DNA of 33,110 bases from Lachnoclostridium sp. MSJ-17 (GTDB lineage Bacteria > Bacillota > Clostridia > Oscillospirales > Acutalibacteraceae). Under the pieces are notes generated by a model. That model was not told the DNA's origin, ran no database searches, and saw nothing but the letters and a program-made list of their open reading frames with translations. The stretch spans positions 1 through 33,110 of the forward strand of contig NZ_JAHLQB010000105.1 of assembly GCF_018918205.1 (NCBI RefSeq), read 5' to 3'. This document shows positions 7,801 to 14,471 of the stretch, piece by piece (within the stretch, counting starts at the first letter, position 1; each line of letters starts with the position of its first letter). Made by a program: the position numbers and the translations under genes.

Positions 7801-10800
7801 ACACCCTCGGCGGCTCCGTTACCGCGCCCTTGTCCGCGCCGAAGGGCGATACCTACAAGATCGAATGCACGATCCGCAACGATTTTGATATCGATCGGCT
7901 GGTATTCTATCTCTATGACAGCCGGTATTTGAATTGGGATTCCGGCGTCAAGGGCGTCGTCATCAACGGCAAGACGGCGGGCATTGAGCATAACAATATC
8001 TGGAAAAAAGATAATCCGCAGATCGACTGGTCCTACCCGATGCGCATCACGTTCTATGTGGAGCAGCGCGCCACCGCCACAACGGACGATCTGCTGTTCA
8101 AGCTGAAAGCCGTTGGAAACGGAGGTCAGAAGTACCTGATCGGAGAATCCGTCACCGCCTACGCGCCCAACATCTCCCTGAGAGTCGCGGACGCGATCAC
8201 CTCCACCAAGAAAACAAACGCGGACGGTCATGCCGTGTACACTCCTGACAGCCTGTCCTTCTACGGCGACACCGATCCCAACACCGATGTCACCCTCTAT
8301 GATAACGGCACTCCCGTCGCAAAGGCAACGTCAAACAATAACGGCAGATACTCCGGCACGCTGAAAATCGCCTCTGAGGATACCGCGCACAAGATACGCG
8401 CCGAGGTCACCTCCGGCGGCAAGACGATGTACGCCGAGGCGATCAGCACCTACAATCCCGGCGGCGCGTGTCTGAGAACGATATGGTTCAACGGCAACGA
8501 GATGAAGCCCGGCGCAAAGCTGAGCTATATCACCGGAGTCGGCGGCTACACCTGCCAAGTAGCGGCGGCGATCGACAATCCCGACCGGCTCGACGACGTG
8601 ACCTACTGCATAAACGGCGAGGACGTCACGGGCAAGGTATTCTTCAAGATCACCACGGTCGACGGCGACCGCATCGTCAAGGCGGAGTCCAATACCAACC
8701 AGACCCGCTGGTACACTAATACCCTGCACTTTGAGCACGTTTATCCCACGGGCGTCAAGGTGCTCTACCGCTCAAAGGCAGCAGACCACACCTACGCCGA
8801 CACCTTCACCGAAGCTGACGGCACCGAAAGCAACATAAACGTCGACCTCGGCGTCAAGGGCAAGGGAGAAAGCTCAGACTCATACATCAAAGATCTGATC
8901 AAGCTCACCATGGAGGGCTACAGCGGCGAAGGCTCAGACCCCGTCAGCGCGAACGACGAGGAAAAGGAGGTCACCTCCAACGACCTGTACAACGCCATGG
9001 TATGGAAGCTCAATCAGGGCGAGGGCGAAGGCACCTTCAAGACGCTGACCGCTGAACAGGCGGCGGCAAAGGTTCCCGCGGACAAGGCTGAGATACGCAC
9101 CTACACCGACGAGCCGAAGTGGACCGTAAACGCCCAGAACCTCCACCTCAAGATGGTCGAGCTTCAGGAAAAGGGCTACCAGACCTACAGCTATCTCGAC
9201 GAGAACACGGGTCACAAGATCTATCTGTTCAGCGGCAAGTTCTACTACGCTCAGGACGCAAAGCCCGTTCCGTCGCTCCAGATAACAAAGATCTACAGCG
9301 GAATCCCCAAAACCGAGGACGACCCGCGCATGTTCAAGGACGGCGTGATGATCGGCTCGACCCTCGAGGTTCAGTACATGTGCGACGTTACTGCAGGCAA
9401 GTGGTACCGCACCCAGACCGCGACGATGCCCGGCGGCGTGCGTTCGGCTATCCACACCTCAGGCTACCAGATACCCAGCACATGGGAGGCTCCGTTCTCC
9501 TATAAGGACACGAACGTATTCCCGGTTTCAACTCCCGACGACGAGGCTGTCGGCGCTCAGGTAGGCGGCGACAATCTCACAAAGCAGGGCATCTCCTTTG
9601 AGATCGACTTCAAGAGAGTAAGCGCCCAGACCTATGTAGGCGGAGCGATCTCCGTCGGCGGCTTCTGCTACGGCAAAATGGCTTCCGCGACCTACTTCAA
9701 CGGCGTAAAGGTCATCAACAAGCAGACAGGCAAGGCGATGGATCTCGTCGATATCGGTCTTGATAAGGCTATCAACAAGGGCAAGAATATATTCTACGCC
9801 GGCGTTTCCAAGGAATCTTTAGCCGCGGGCAGCGTAGTTTACAGTGTCAGCAAGCTCAACGAGGGAGTGGTCGAGGGCGGAACCACCGTCAACGACATCT
9901 ACGACGCGGTCTACACCCAGATACGCGACAATATCCGCTACTACGGCAAGGTCAAGACCGCCGCGAACTATACCGCGGAGCACGACAACGCGAACGTTCT
10001 CGGCGACTTCACCCTCGACAAGTACAAGGCGGACAGAATGCTCCAGAAGAGCAGGGATATGGCTGACGCGGTGGTCGAGCTGCAGCAGGCTATCGAGAAC
10101 GCCCAGCACCAGGACGAGTTCACCCAGACAGTAACCGAGCAGATAGGCTATCTCTCGATCGCGGCGAGCTGCGCACCGGGCGTAGGCACCGAGGCTTCGC
10201 TGATTCTCGACGCGATGTGCTTCATCATGTCGGCGGCGAACGATACCAGAAACTCAAAGGTCAGCGCGGCTGCCGAGAAGTTCATGGAAAAATACCGCGC
10301 CTATATCGCCGAGGACGAGCAGGTCAAGGACGAGATCACCGAGTCCGAGGAACGCGTTGAGAAGTACAAGAAGTGGGGCTTCGACATAAAGACCAGAAGC
10401 GATATCGTCGGCGAGGATATGAAGAAGAAAAAGAAGAAAACACCGTCCGGCGGCGGTGGCGGCGGCGGAAGCGTCGATCCCACAGAGCCCGGTCAGACCG
10501 AACCCGGACAGACTCAGCCCGGACCTACAGAGCCCGGACAGACCGAACCCGGACCCACAGAACCCGGTCAGACAGAGCCCGGACCCACCAATCCCGGACC
10601 CACCAATCCCGGACCGACTAACCCCGGACCGACTGATCCCGGACCCACTGATCCCGGACCGACTGATCCCGGTCCCACCGAACCCGCTCCTCCCACTCCC
10701 GATGACAGCGGCGGCAGCACAGGCGGCGGCAGCACAGGCGGCGGCGACATCGACATTGAAGTGATACCCGCCCACGACCCGTCCGGACGCGTTTACGAGG

Positions 10801-11927
10801 CGGTCGCGAGCAACACTATCGAGGGCGCTACGGTAACGCTCTACAGATACGCAAGCGAAAGCAATCCGATGAGCCAGTGGGACGACAGCGACAACCTCAG
10901 ACAGGACAACCCGCTGACGACCGACGCCGACGGCTTCTACCGCTGGGACGTTCCCGAGGGCGAATGGTACGTAATCGCCGAGAAGGACGGCTATATCAGC
11001 GGCAGCAGCCAGAATGACACGGCGGCTCTCGTAAACCACAACGGCACCAACTACCTGCCGGTTCTTCCGCCTCAGCTCGACGTAAACATTCCGCTCGTCA
11101 GCTACGCGGCTCCCGAGATCGAAAGCATCTCGGCAAAGAGCGACGGCGTTTACATCACGTTCAGCAAGTACATGGACGAAAGCACCGTTGTCCGCGAGAA
11201 CTTCGAGCTTCTCGGCGAGGACGGAAGTCCCCTCGAGTTCAAGCTCGACAAGCTCGACAGCGAGCAGGCTCCGTCCAACATCAACTACGGGGGCGAAGCT
11301 CCGTACTACACCAAGACCGTCCGTCTGAGAGCCGATCTGCCGCTCGACAAGGAATTCTTTGTCAAGGTCAGCGAAAAGCTTACAAGCTACGCGGGCACGC
11401 CTATGGTCAGCGCCTACAGCGACGCGGTTTACGCCGACGAGAAGCGCACGCTCGCTGCTCCGGTATTCTCGGTCAATCCCGGCGAGGTCGACAGAAACAC
11501 TCCCGTGACGATCAAGGCTGAGGACGGCGCGAAGATCATCTACACCACCGACGGCAGCGAGCCTACCGCTGAAAACGGCAAGCTTGCAAAGAGCGGCACG
11601 ACCGTCGTCATCTCCTCCGACATGACTCTCAAGGCTATCGCGGTAAAATTCGACGCGAACACCAGCGAGGTCACAACAGGCGAATACACCGTGAAGATCT
11701 ACGTTGACACTTCCTTTGAGCCTGACTACACCTTAGGCGACGTGAACAAGGACGGCACGATCGACATCAACGACGTGACTCTGCTCCAGAAAGCGCTTGC
11801 CGAGCTCGAGAAGCTTGACGATGCGCAGACGCTCGCAGCCGATGTTACCGGCGACGGAAATCTGACGATCGACGACGCGACGACCATTCAGAAATTCCTC
11901 GCGGAGATCATAGATCATTTCGGATAA
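4851..11927 (+). CDS. Giant secreted modular protein with C-terminal type I dockerin
   Basis: SD AAGGAGGA lies 6 nt before the ATG. The 2358-residue protein has a signal peptide (residues 1-32, ending TAFAA). Modules, by residue: 75-185 a beta-rich region (SYDPDTNTLTLNN) like clostridial carbohydrate-binding surface repeats; 365-435 a putative-Ig/He_PIG domain (WLNIDSKGKLSGKPRSAG); 720-800 a carboxypeptidase-regulatory-like domain (GKVTDRDDKLVAGA); about 1110-1200 an Ig-like domain; 1675-1860 a charged helical, coiled-coil-like region; 1865-1970 Lys, Gly and Pro-rich linker; 1977-2060 a second carboxypeptidase-regulatory-like domain; 2070-2190 a bacterial Ig (SbsA-like) domain; 2203-2287 a chitobiase C-terminal-like domain (YTTDGSEPT); 2295-2357 dockerin with two Ca loops (DVNKDGTIDIND, DVTGDGNLTIDD). 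No glycosidase, protease or esterase signature was seen. It is probably a cohesin-docked structural or binding protein. Residues about 1200-1675 are unassigned. Confidence 0.85.
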   Translation: MKRLNRTSVRAVSIILALLMCVTMIPVTAFAAQKEADESVGENGPASASAYVALNDGYAWKYPYRVKTGAATVLDGAGSYDPDTNTLTLNNFSGSAIETNKMGEDFKIRLIGKNTVANGVNIWGDGWGASAFITGDGTLTTFGITVMAEGAPAVFSVGPDARVTAEGGGITVYDSSSENPLRFSGKERSGGKPGRVRSTTPALHPSYDLSMSSYGEDIYYNPTHPYAQYSQYAETEYFACRRTVHSSATRAKDRKTMKAVSFTLREVRHENDKYVWYSTITQIYVWEDTDLYQRYKNNLEDLTLEAYDPNYQLVTEESFSETEWAVVDNLGEPLANVDIVPQAANVMMFPTLEAAELDDALMGKFYTAQLHASPANGGRITDFSITGSASEWLNIDSKGKLSGKPRSAGVYSLYATATETVDGVSLDTLPVRYRILVKEPTNMLTFASSVTDKAAHTLTFEKTDGSFAKTMDIGNGMIGEGRAFSLDGFPVGEYKVTLTASMNGASVSYANPTASFTLAEGQHNNISFNPGASTVTPNAGSVSLKVNNFSALKDYYTYLSIQLADGSVLERTVNADTMFFPDLLEGRAAVESFTLYVSDAAGRAVKATSGEIVADGNSLTANAAVSGITEYTVVGLPKEFSSIIVRINQHDAIIVSQPENSWETPTFRLATLSEDDELTTSFCYNSYGDTARAIYDIYDKPVSVTLSGTEIKLDVPKLDKTGVIRGKVTDRDDKLVAGASIICSQFINGRTVTFSAVSDENGDYRFEGLFAEKLAKLSITADGYVDTEDSLASVGADTEHDITVTPVRYISLTFERPLTDASIHWSGKIGSGNYIRSLGNQSGASFLLPVPYDANGTFKVYVSSRMLAYGHCEESVEVTNGSGSLTMNPAFNGKIDAGGCNELGERVAEYNAEQQILYVISTDADRNYFSTRSPNTTFYVPEGHYRVEIRDRSDTDSVLGSQELEATPEKTAYLTAPVSSEPENTLGGSVTAPLSAPKGDTYKIECTIRNDFDIDRLVFYLYDSRYLNWDSGVKGVVINGKTAGIEHNNIWKKDNPQIDWSYPMRITFYVEQRATATTDDLLFKLKAVGNGGQKYLIGESVTAYAPNISLRVADAITSTKKTNADGHAVYTPDSLSFYGDTDPNTDVTLYDNGTPVAKATSNNNGRYSGTLKIASEDTAHKIRAEVTSGGKTMYAEAISTYNPGGACLRTIWFNGNEMKPGAKLSYITGVGGYTCQVAAAIDNPDRLDDVTYCINGEDVTGKVFFKITTVDGDRIVKAESNTNQTRWYTNTLHFEHVYPTGVKVLYRSKAADHTYADTFTEADGTESNINVDLGVKGKGESSDSYIKDLIKLTMEGYSGEGSDPVSANDEEKEVTSNDLYNAMVWKLNQGEGEGTFKTLTAEQAAAKVPADKAEIRTYTDEPKWTVNAQNLHLKMVELQEKGYQTYSYLDENTGHKIYLFSGKFYYAQDAKPVPSLQITKIYSGIPKTEDDPRMFKDGVMIGSTLEVQYMCDVTAGKWYRTQTATMPGGVRSAIHTSGYQIPSTWEAPFSYKDTNVFPVSTPDDEAVGAQVGGDNLTKQGISFEIDFKRVSAQTYVGGAISVGGFCYGKMASATYFNGVKVINKQTGKAMDLVDIGLDKAINKGKNIFYAGVSKESLAAGSVVYSVSKLNEGVVEGGTTVNDIYDAVYTQIRDNIRYYGKVKTAANYTAEHDNANVLGDFTLDKYKADRMLQKSRDMADAVVELQQAIENAQHQDEFTQTVTEQIGYLSIAASCAPGVGTEASLILDAMCFIMSAANDTRNSKVSAAAEKFMEKYRAYIAEDEQVKDEITESEERVEKYKKWGFDIKTRSDIVGEDMKKKKKKTPSGGGGGGGSVDPTEPGQTEPGQTQPGPTEPGQTEPGPTEPGQTEPGPTNPGPTNPGPTNPGPTDPGPTDPGPTDPGPTEPAPPTPDDSGGSTGGGSTGGGDIDIEVIPAHDPSGRVYEAVASNTIEGATVTLYRYASESNPMSQWDDSDNLRQDNPLTTDADGFYRWDVPEGEWYVIAEKDGYISGSSQNDTAALVNHNGTNYLPVLPPQLDVNIPLVSYAAPEIESISAKSDGVYITFSKYMDESTVVRENFELLGEDGSPLEFKLDKLDSEQAPSNINYGGEAPYYTKTVRLRADLPLDKEFFVKVSEKLTSYAGTPMVSAYSDAVYADEKRTLAAPVFSVNPGEVDRNTPVTIKAEDGAKIIYTTDGSEPTAENGKLAKSGTTVVISSDMTLKAIAVKFDANTSEVTTGEYTVKIYVDTSFEPDYTLGDVNKDGTIDINDVTLLQKALAELEKLDDAQTLAADVTGDGNLTIDDATTIQKFLAEIIDHFG
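10444..10760 (+). repeat. Coding repeat: Pro/Thr/Gly pentapeptide linker
   Basis: Inside the giant gene, a Lys run and a seven-Gly run lead into about 15 pentapeptides of the form PxTxPG, with the variable acidic/amide residue arranged in blocks: mostly E, then N three times, then D three times, then E. The linker closes with GGSTGGGSTGGG. At DNA level the unit is a 15-bp repeat (CCCGGACCCACC plus one codon). It separates the helical region from the C-terminal Ig/dockerin block. Confidence 0.85.
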
Positions 11928-11944
11928 TATCCCATAGACAAGCA

Positions 11945-11970
11945 AGGGGCTGACCGCACGGTCAGCCTCT
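11945..11970 (+). terminator. Terminator of the giant dockerin gene
   Basis: GGCTGACC / GGTCAGCC with a GCAC loop (core 11948-11967), extended by AG/CT at the base, followed by GATTTTATTATATTG. It lies 18 nt past the stop. Confidence 0.7.
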
Positions 11971-12035
11971 GATTTTATTATATTGATTTTATCGCATAGT
12001 AATGATATACTAAATAAAAAACGGAGGTGATCACT

Positions 12036-12491
12036 ATGTTATCTGTCGGCACACAGGCGCCGGACTTCACTCTTCCCGACCAGAACGGTGAAATGCACTC
12101 GCTCTCGGATTACAGAGGTCAGAAGGTGGTTTTATATTTTTATCCTAAGGACAACACCGCGGGCTGCACAAAGCAGGCTTGCGCGTTCGGCGAGCTTTAT
12201 CCGCAGTTCCGCGAAAAAGGCGCCGTAGTCCTCGGAGTGAGCAAGGACTCCGTCGCCTCGCACAAGAGATTTGAGGAAAAATACGGTCTGCCGTTCACTC
12301 TCCTCTCAGACACCGGGAAGGAAGTCATTCAGGCTTACGGCGTGTGGCAGGAAAAGAAAAACTACGGCAAAATCAGCATGGGCGTTGTCAGAACCACATA
12401 CCTGATCGACGAAAACGGAGTTATCGTCAAGGCGTTCGGCAAGGTAAAGGCAGCCGACAATCCCTCGCAGATGCTCGGGGCGCTGGAATAA
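12036..12491 (+). CDS. bcp: Thioredoxin-dependent peroxiredoxin, Bcp/PrxQ type
   Basis: Reduces hydrogen peroxide and organic hydroperoxides in the cytoplasm, useful for an anaerobe meeting oxygen. The 151-residue product has the AhpC/TSA fold with FYPKDNTAGCTKQAC: peroxidatic Cys44 and resolving Cys49 five residues apart, as in the Bcp/PrxQ group. It also has the conserved GVSKDSVASHKRFEEKYGLPF segment and the C-terminal TYLIDENG strand. The ATG at 12036 is preferred over an upstream GTG (12027) because GGAGGTG lies 6-7 nt before it and overlaps the GTG. Monocistronic: terminators lie on both sides. Confidence 0.93.
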   Translation: MLSVGTQAPDFTLPDQNGEMHSLSDYRGQKVVLYFYPKDNTAGCTKQACAFGELYPQFREKGAVVLGVSKDSVASHKRFEEKYGLPFTLLSDTGKEVIQAYGVWQEKKNYGKISMGVVRTTYLIDENGVIVKAFGKVKAADNPSQMLGALE

Positions 12492-12501
12492 CGGCAAAGC
12501 A

Positions 12502-12534
12502 AAGGACGGACTCATTCGAGCCCGCCCTTTTTTT
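12502..12534 (+). terminator. Terminator after bcp
   Basis: A 12-pair stem (12502-12529, two A/C mismatches, ATTC loop) is followed by seven T (12528-12534). It sits in the 40-bp gap between two converging genes and may also serve the minus-strand DUF3021 gene. Confidence 0.75.
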
Positions 12535-12952
12535 ATCCGTTAAGCTGCTTATTCATTTTATTGATATTATTTCTTATGCACAGGTAAACTATCGCCCAGA
12601 TGATAAGGAACACGCCGGCGAAGATCGCGGTGAACAGAGCTATCGCCTGCCACTTGAGCGGCAGCCAGCCGTTGAGCAGGTAGATGCCGATGTAGTCGAG
12701 GAACAGCACGGCGCCCTGGATAAGCGCCGCCATGCCGAGCTGGAGCTTTTCGGTATGGTAGACCGCGCTGACTCCCGCCGCGATGAACGCCATGAACGTC
12801 GAGGTGAGAATCTCTCTTACGAGCCTTGTGACCGATACGGTTTCAACAACACCGCCCGCGCCGAGAAAGATATAAACGATTGCCACGATAACGGGGCCGA
12901 GCGATGCGAACATCGCGCCTCTCTTCAAGAATTCAATGATAAATTTTTTCAT
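12533..12952 (-). CDS. DUF3021 family membrane protein
   Basis: A 139-residue protein with four predicted membrane segments (about 14-36, 45-65, 74-94, 106-130), short loops and a basic start (MKKFIIEFLKRG), matching DUF3021. In Firmicutes this family is found directly behind LytTR-domain regulators, where the membrane protein is thought to restrain or sense for the regulator, as in streptococcal LytTR regulatory systems. Here its ATG is one base after the stop of the LytTR gene, and its SD (AAGGAG) lies inside the end of that gene, so the two are translationally linked. Ligand and signal are unknown. Confidence 0.85.
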   Translation of the reverse strand: MKKFIIEFLKRGAMFASLGPVIVAIVYIFLGAGGVVETVSVTRLVREILTSTFMAFIAAGVSAVYHTEKLQLGMAALIQGAVLFLDYIGIYLLNGWLPLKWQAIALFTAIFAGVFLIIWAIVYLCIRNNINKMNKQLNG

Positions 12953-12953
12953 C

Positions 12954-13391
12954 TTACTTCAACTCCTTTTTAATGTCTGCATAGCATCTTCTCGAAACGT
13001 AGTCCCTGTAGCCGCATTTGAAGATAACGTCTACCGAGCCTGAAAAAGCCGCCGAGAATTTTTCTATCCTCGTCCTGTTTGCGAGAGAGGATTTATTTAT
13101 TTTGATAAAGTAGCCCGGAAGGATATCGCCAAGCTCATAGAGCCGCATTTTCAGCCTGTAGCGCGTACCCGAGGTATCGATAGCGTAGGTCTTTGAATCG
13201 TCCACGGTGATACACTCTATCTCGCTGAATTTCAGGATTTTTATATCGTCCTCGGTGTAGGCGGTAATGCTGTCCTCGCCGATGTAGCCGAGCACAAGCT
13301 CCTCGAGCCGGTACGAAAAATCGCCCTTGCCGTGAAGCGTCGCTTCCACCTGTTCCTCCCTGGATTTGTCGATGTTCAGTATGAATTTCAT
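12954..13391 (-). CDS. LytTR-domain DNA-binding regulator
   Basis: A 145-residue protein with a C-terminal LytTR domain (about 45-143): DDIKILKFSEIECITVDDSK, then YRLKMRLYELGDILPGYFIKINKSSLANRTRIEKF, ending SRRCYADIKKEL. There is no receiver domain; the N-terminal ~45 residues form a short extension. Stand-alone LytTR proteins bind pairs of 9-bp direct repeats and are usually paired with a membrane protein, here DUF3021. The start is supported by GGAGGTG eight nt upstream. A matching operator sits immediately upstream of its own -35, so positive autoregulation is likely. Confidence 0.92.
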   Translation of the reverse strand: MKFILNIDKSREEQVEATLHGKGDFSYRLEELVLGYIGEDSITAYTEDDIKILKFSEIECITVDDSKTYAIDTSGTRYRLKMRLYELGDILPGYFIKINKSSLANRTRIEKFSAAFSGSVDVIFKCGYRDYVSRRCYADIKKELK

Positions 13392-13415
13392 CTTGTTTGC
13401 ACCTCCATTGTCTGT

Positions 13416-13444
13416 AGTATATCACGGATTTTTCCGTTTGTCAC
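13416..13444 (-). promoter_or_regulatory. Promoter of the LytTR-DUF3021 operon
   Basis: On the minus strand GTGACA (13444-13439), 17 nt, TATACT (13421-13416). Both boxes match 5 of 6 consensus positions and spacing is optimal. The start codon is about 25 nt downstream of the -10. Confidence 0.65.
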
Positions 13445-13453
13445 AAAATTTCG

Positions 13454-13483
13454 CTCAACGGTAAATTTTTCGCGGTCAACGGT
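13454..13483 (-). promoter_or_regulatory. LytTR operator: two 9-bp direct repeats
   Basis: On the minus strand ACCGTTGAC (13483-13475), 12 nt, ACCGTTGAG (13462-13454). The published LytTR consensus is [TA][AC][CA]GTTN[AG][TC], repeated with a 12-13 bp spacer. The first half-site matches fully and the second misses only the last position. The pair ends 9 bp upstream of the -35 of the LytTR promoter, a classical activator position, and also lies 8 bp from the -35 of a divergent plus-strand promoter. Confidence 0.8.
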
Positions 13484-13491
13484 ATTTTTGC

Positions 13492-13520
13492 GTGACTTTT
13501 GGTATCCGATATGCTATAAT
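13492..13520 (+). promoter_or_regulatory. Divergent plus-strand promoter facing the dockerin remnant
   Basis: GTGACT (13492-13497), 17 nt, TATAAT (13515-13520). It mirrors the LytTR promoter around the operator: both -35 boxes lie in GTGAC motifs nearly equidistant from the two repeats. Confidence 0.5.
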
Positions 13521-13530
13521 TGTATAAGAA

Positions 13531-13566
13531 GCTGAGACGTGTTTTGCGCGTCTCAGCTTGATTTTT
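13531..13566 (+). terminator. Hairpin directly after the divergent promoter
   Basis: AAGCTGAGACG and CGTCTCAGCTT form an 11-bp perfect stem with a ~9-nt loop, followed by GATTTTTG. It starts about 10 nt after the -10, so a transcript from that promoter would begin with this hairpin. It may be an attenuator, or a terminator stranded by a deletion. Confidence 0.5.
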
Positions 13567-13743
13567 GCCGCATCTAAAATCGACGTCACAGACGTGACGG
13601 AGCTGCAGAACTACCTTGCTGAAAACACCGAATTTGACGAAACGCAGAAGAAGGTCGCCGATACCAACCACGACGGAAAAACAGATATTTCCGACGCGAC
13701 GCAAATCCAAAAATACATTGCCGAGATAATTCCCGAGCTATAA
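13558..13743 (+). pseudogene. Truncated type I dockerin remnant
   Basis: The readable frame encodes about 55 residues: the end of a first dockerin repeat (KIDVTDVTELQNYLAEN), a linker, and a complete second repeat (DTNHDGKTDISDATQIQKYIAE), then IIPEL and stop. The first calcium loop is cut off before DxDxDG, and there is no ATG, signal peptide or SD; the frame opens directly out of the hairpin tail. This looks like the 3' end of a deleted dockerin-bearing gene rather than a functional small protein. It resembles the dockerin of the giant protein 1.7 kb away (same DATxIQKxxAEII core) but is not identical. Confidence 0.7.
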
Positions 13744-13769
13744 AAAAACCGCCCGAACGGGCGGTTTTT
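13744..13769. terminator. Bidirectional terminator
   Basis: A palindrome with A5 on one side and T5 on the other (ACCGCCCG AA CGGGCGGT core) lies between the convergent dockerin remnant and the membrane-protein gene. It works in both directions. Confidence 0.85.
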
Positions 13770-13770
13770 G

Positions 13771-14433
13771 CTATATATAAGGTATTGAGAAAGGCAGCAG
13801 TATGTAGATATACGCGATAATAAAGCCGCCGATCGTCGAGAACAGGATTTGCAGGGGTCTGCGCCAGAGCATTCCGATCGCCGCCGCGAGAAGTATCAGC
13901 GGAAGCACTCCGTAGGTGAAGTCGATTCCGAAGCCCTGAAAGGTGCGCGTGAAATTGAACGCCTGCAAAAACCAGTACGCGAGAATGAACGCCGCGACGA
14001 AGCCCGCGACGGTTCCGACGCCGCGTCCGAACCAGCAGATCGCGGCAATGAGCGGAGATACCGCCGTCAGGATCACAAAATAACTGATATTGCTCCAGTC
14101 GGGCAGAATGTGCAGGAACACGCCGAGGTAGACGCAGCAGCCGAGCAGCAGTCCGCCGGAAAATGTGATTGCGTTTATCGCCGCGCGCAGAGGAGTTTTG
14201 CTGAACAGAGAGATAATCAGCGTGCCGAAAGCCCATGGCATGAGCGTGGTAAAGAAATTGCGGATATTGACCGCTTCAAGCCACTGCGGAAGCACACGCG
14301 CGGACATGCCGCTGAAAACCTCGGTGAGAATACCTAGCCCGAAGCCCGCGAGAAGCGCCGCGAAGGTGATTGCGAGCTTTTTGGGCATGGATTTTTGAGG
14401 GTGTGATTTTCTTATTTTATTAAACATATTCAT
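13771..14433 (-). CDS. Uncharacterised polytopic membrane protein
   Basis: A 220-residue protein with a basic N-terminus (MNMFNKIRKSHPQKSMPKK) and about seven hydrophobic segments (around 20-40, 65-82, 90-110, 120-138, 145-160, 175-192, 198-216). No catalytic or transport motif was recognised, so no function is assigned. It is the last gene of the murI-DUF1934-argS cluster, 38 bp after argS. That gap holds an AGTTGTTAGTTGGCAGG repeat relic instead of a clear Shine-Dalgarno, so translation may be weak or rely on the upstream gene. The gene ends against a strong bidirectional terminator. Confidence 0.7.
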   Translation of the reverse strand: MNMFNKIRKSHPQKSMPKKLAITFAALLAGFGLGILTEVFSGMSARVLPQWLEAVNIRNFFTTLMPWAFGTLIISLFSKTPLRAAINAITFSGGLLLGCCVYLGVFLHILPDWSNISYFVILTAVSPLIAAICWFGRGVGTVAGFVAAFILAYWFLQAFNFTRTFQGFGIDFTYGVLPLILLAAAIGMLWRRPLQILFSTIGGFIIAYIYILLPFSIPYI

Positions 14434-14436
14434 AGT

Positions 14437-14456
14437 CAGTTGTTAGTTGGCAGGTT
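14437..14456. repeat. AGTTGTTAGTTGGC repeat relic
   Basis: About three degenerate units of AGTTGGT/AGTTGGC, the reverse complement of the AACTACC/AACTGCC units seen at 3400 and 24130, fill the gap between argS and the membrane-protein gene. Confidence 0.5.
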
Positions 14457-14471
14457 AGTTTTTCCCGGGCA

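Noticed and set aside
13330..13535. 67-codon plus-strand frame over the LytTR promoter
   Set aside because: Covers the operator and promoter region, no SD, composition not coding-like.
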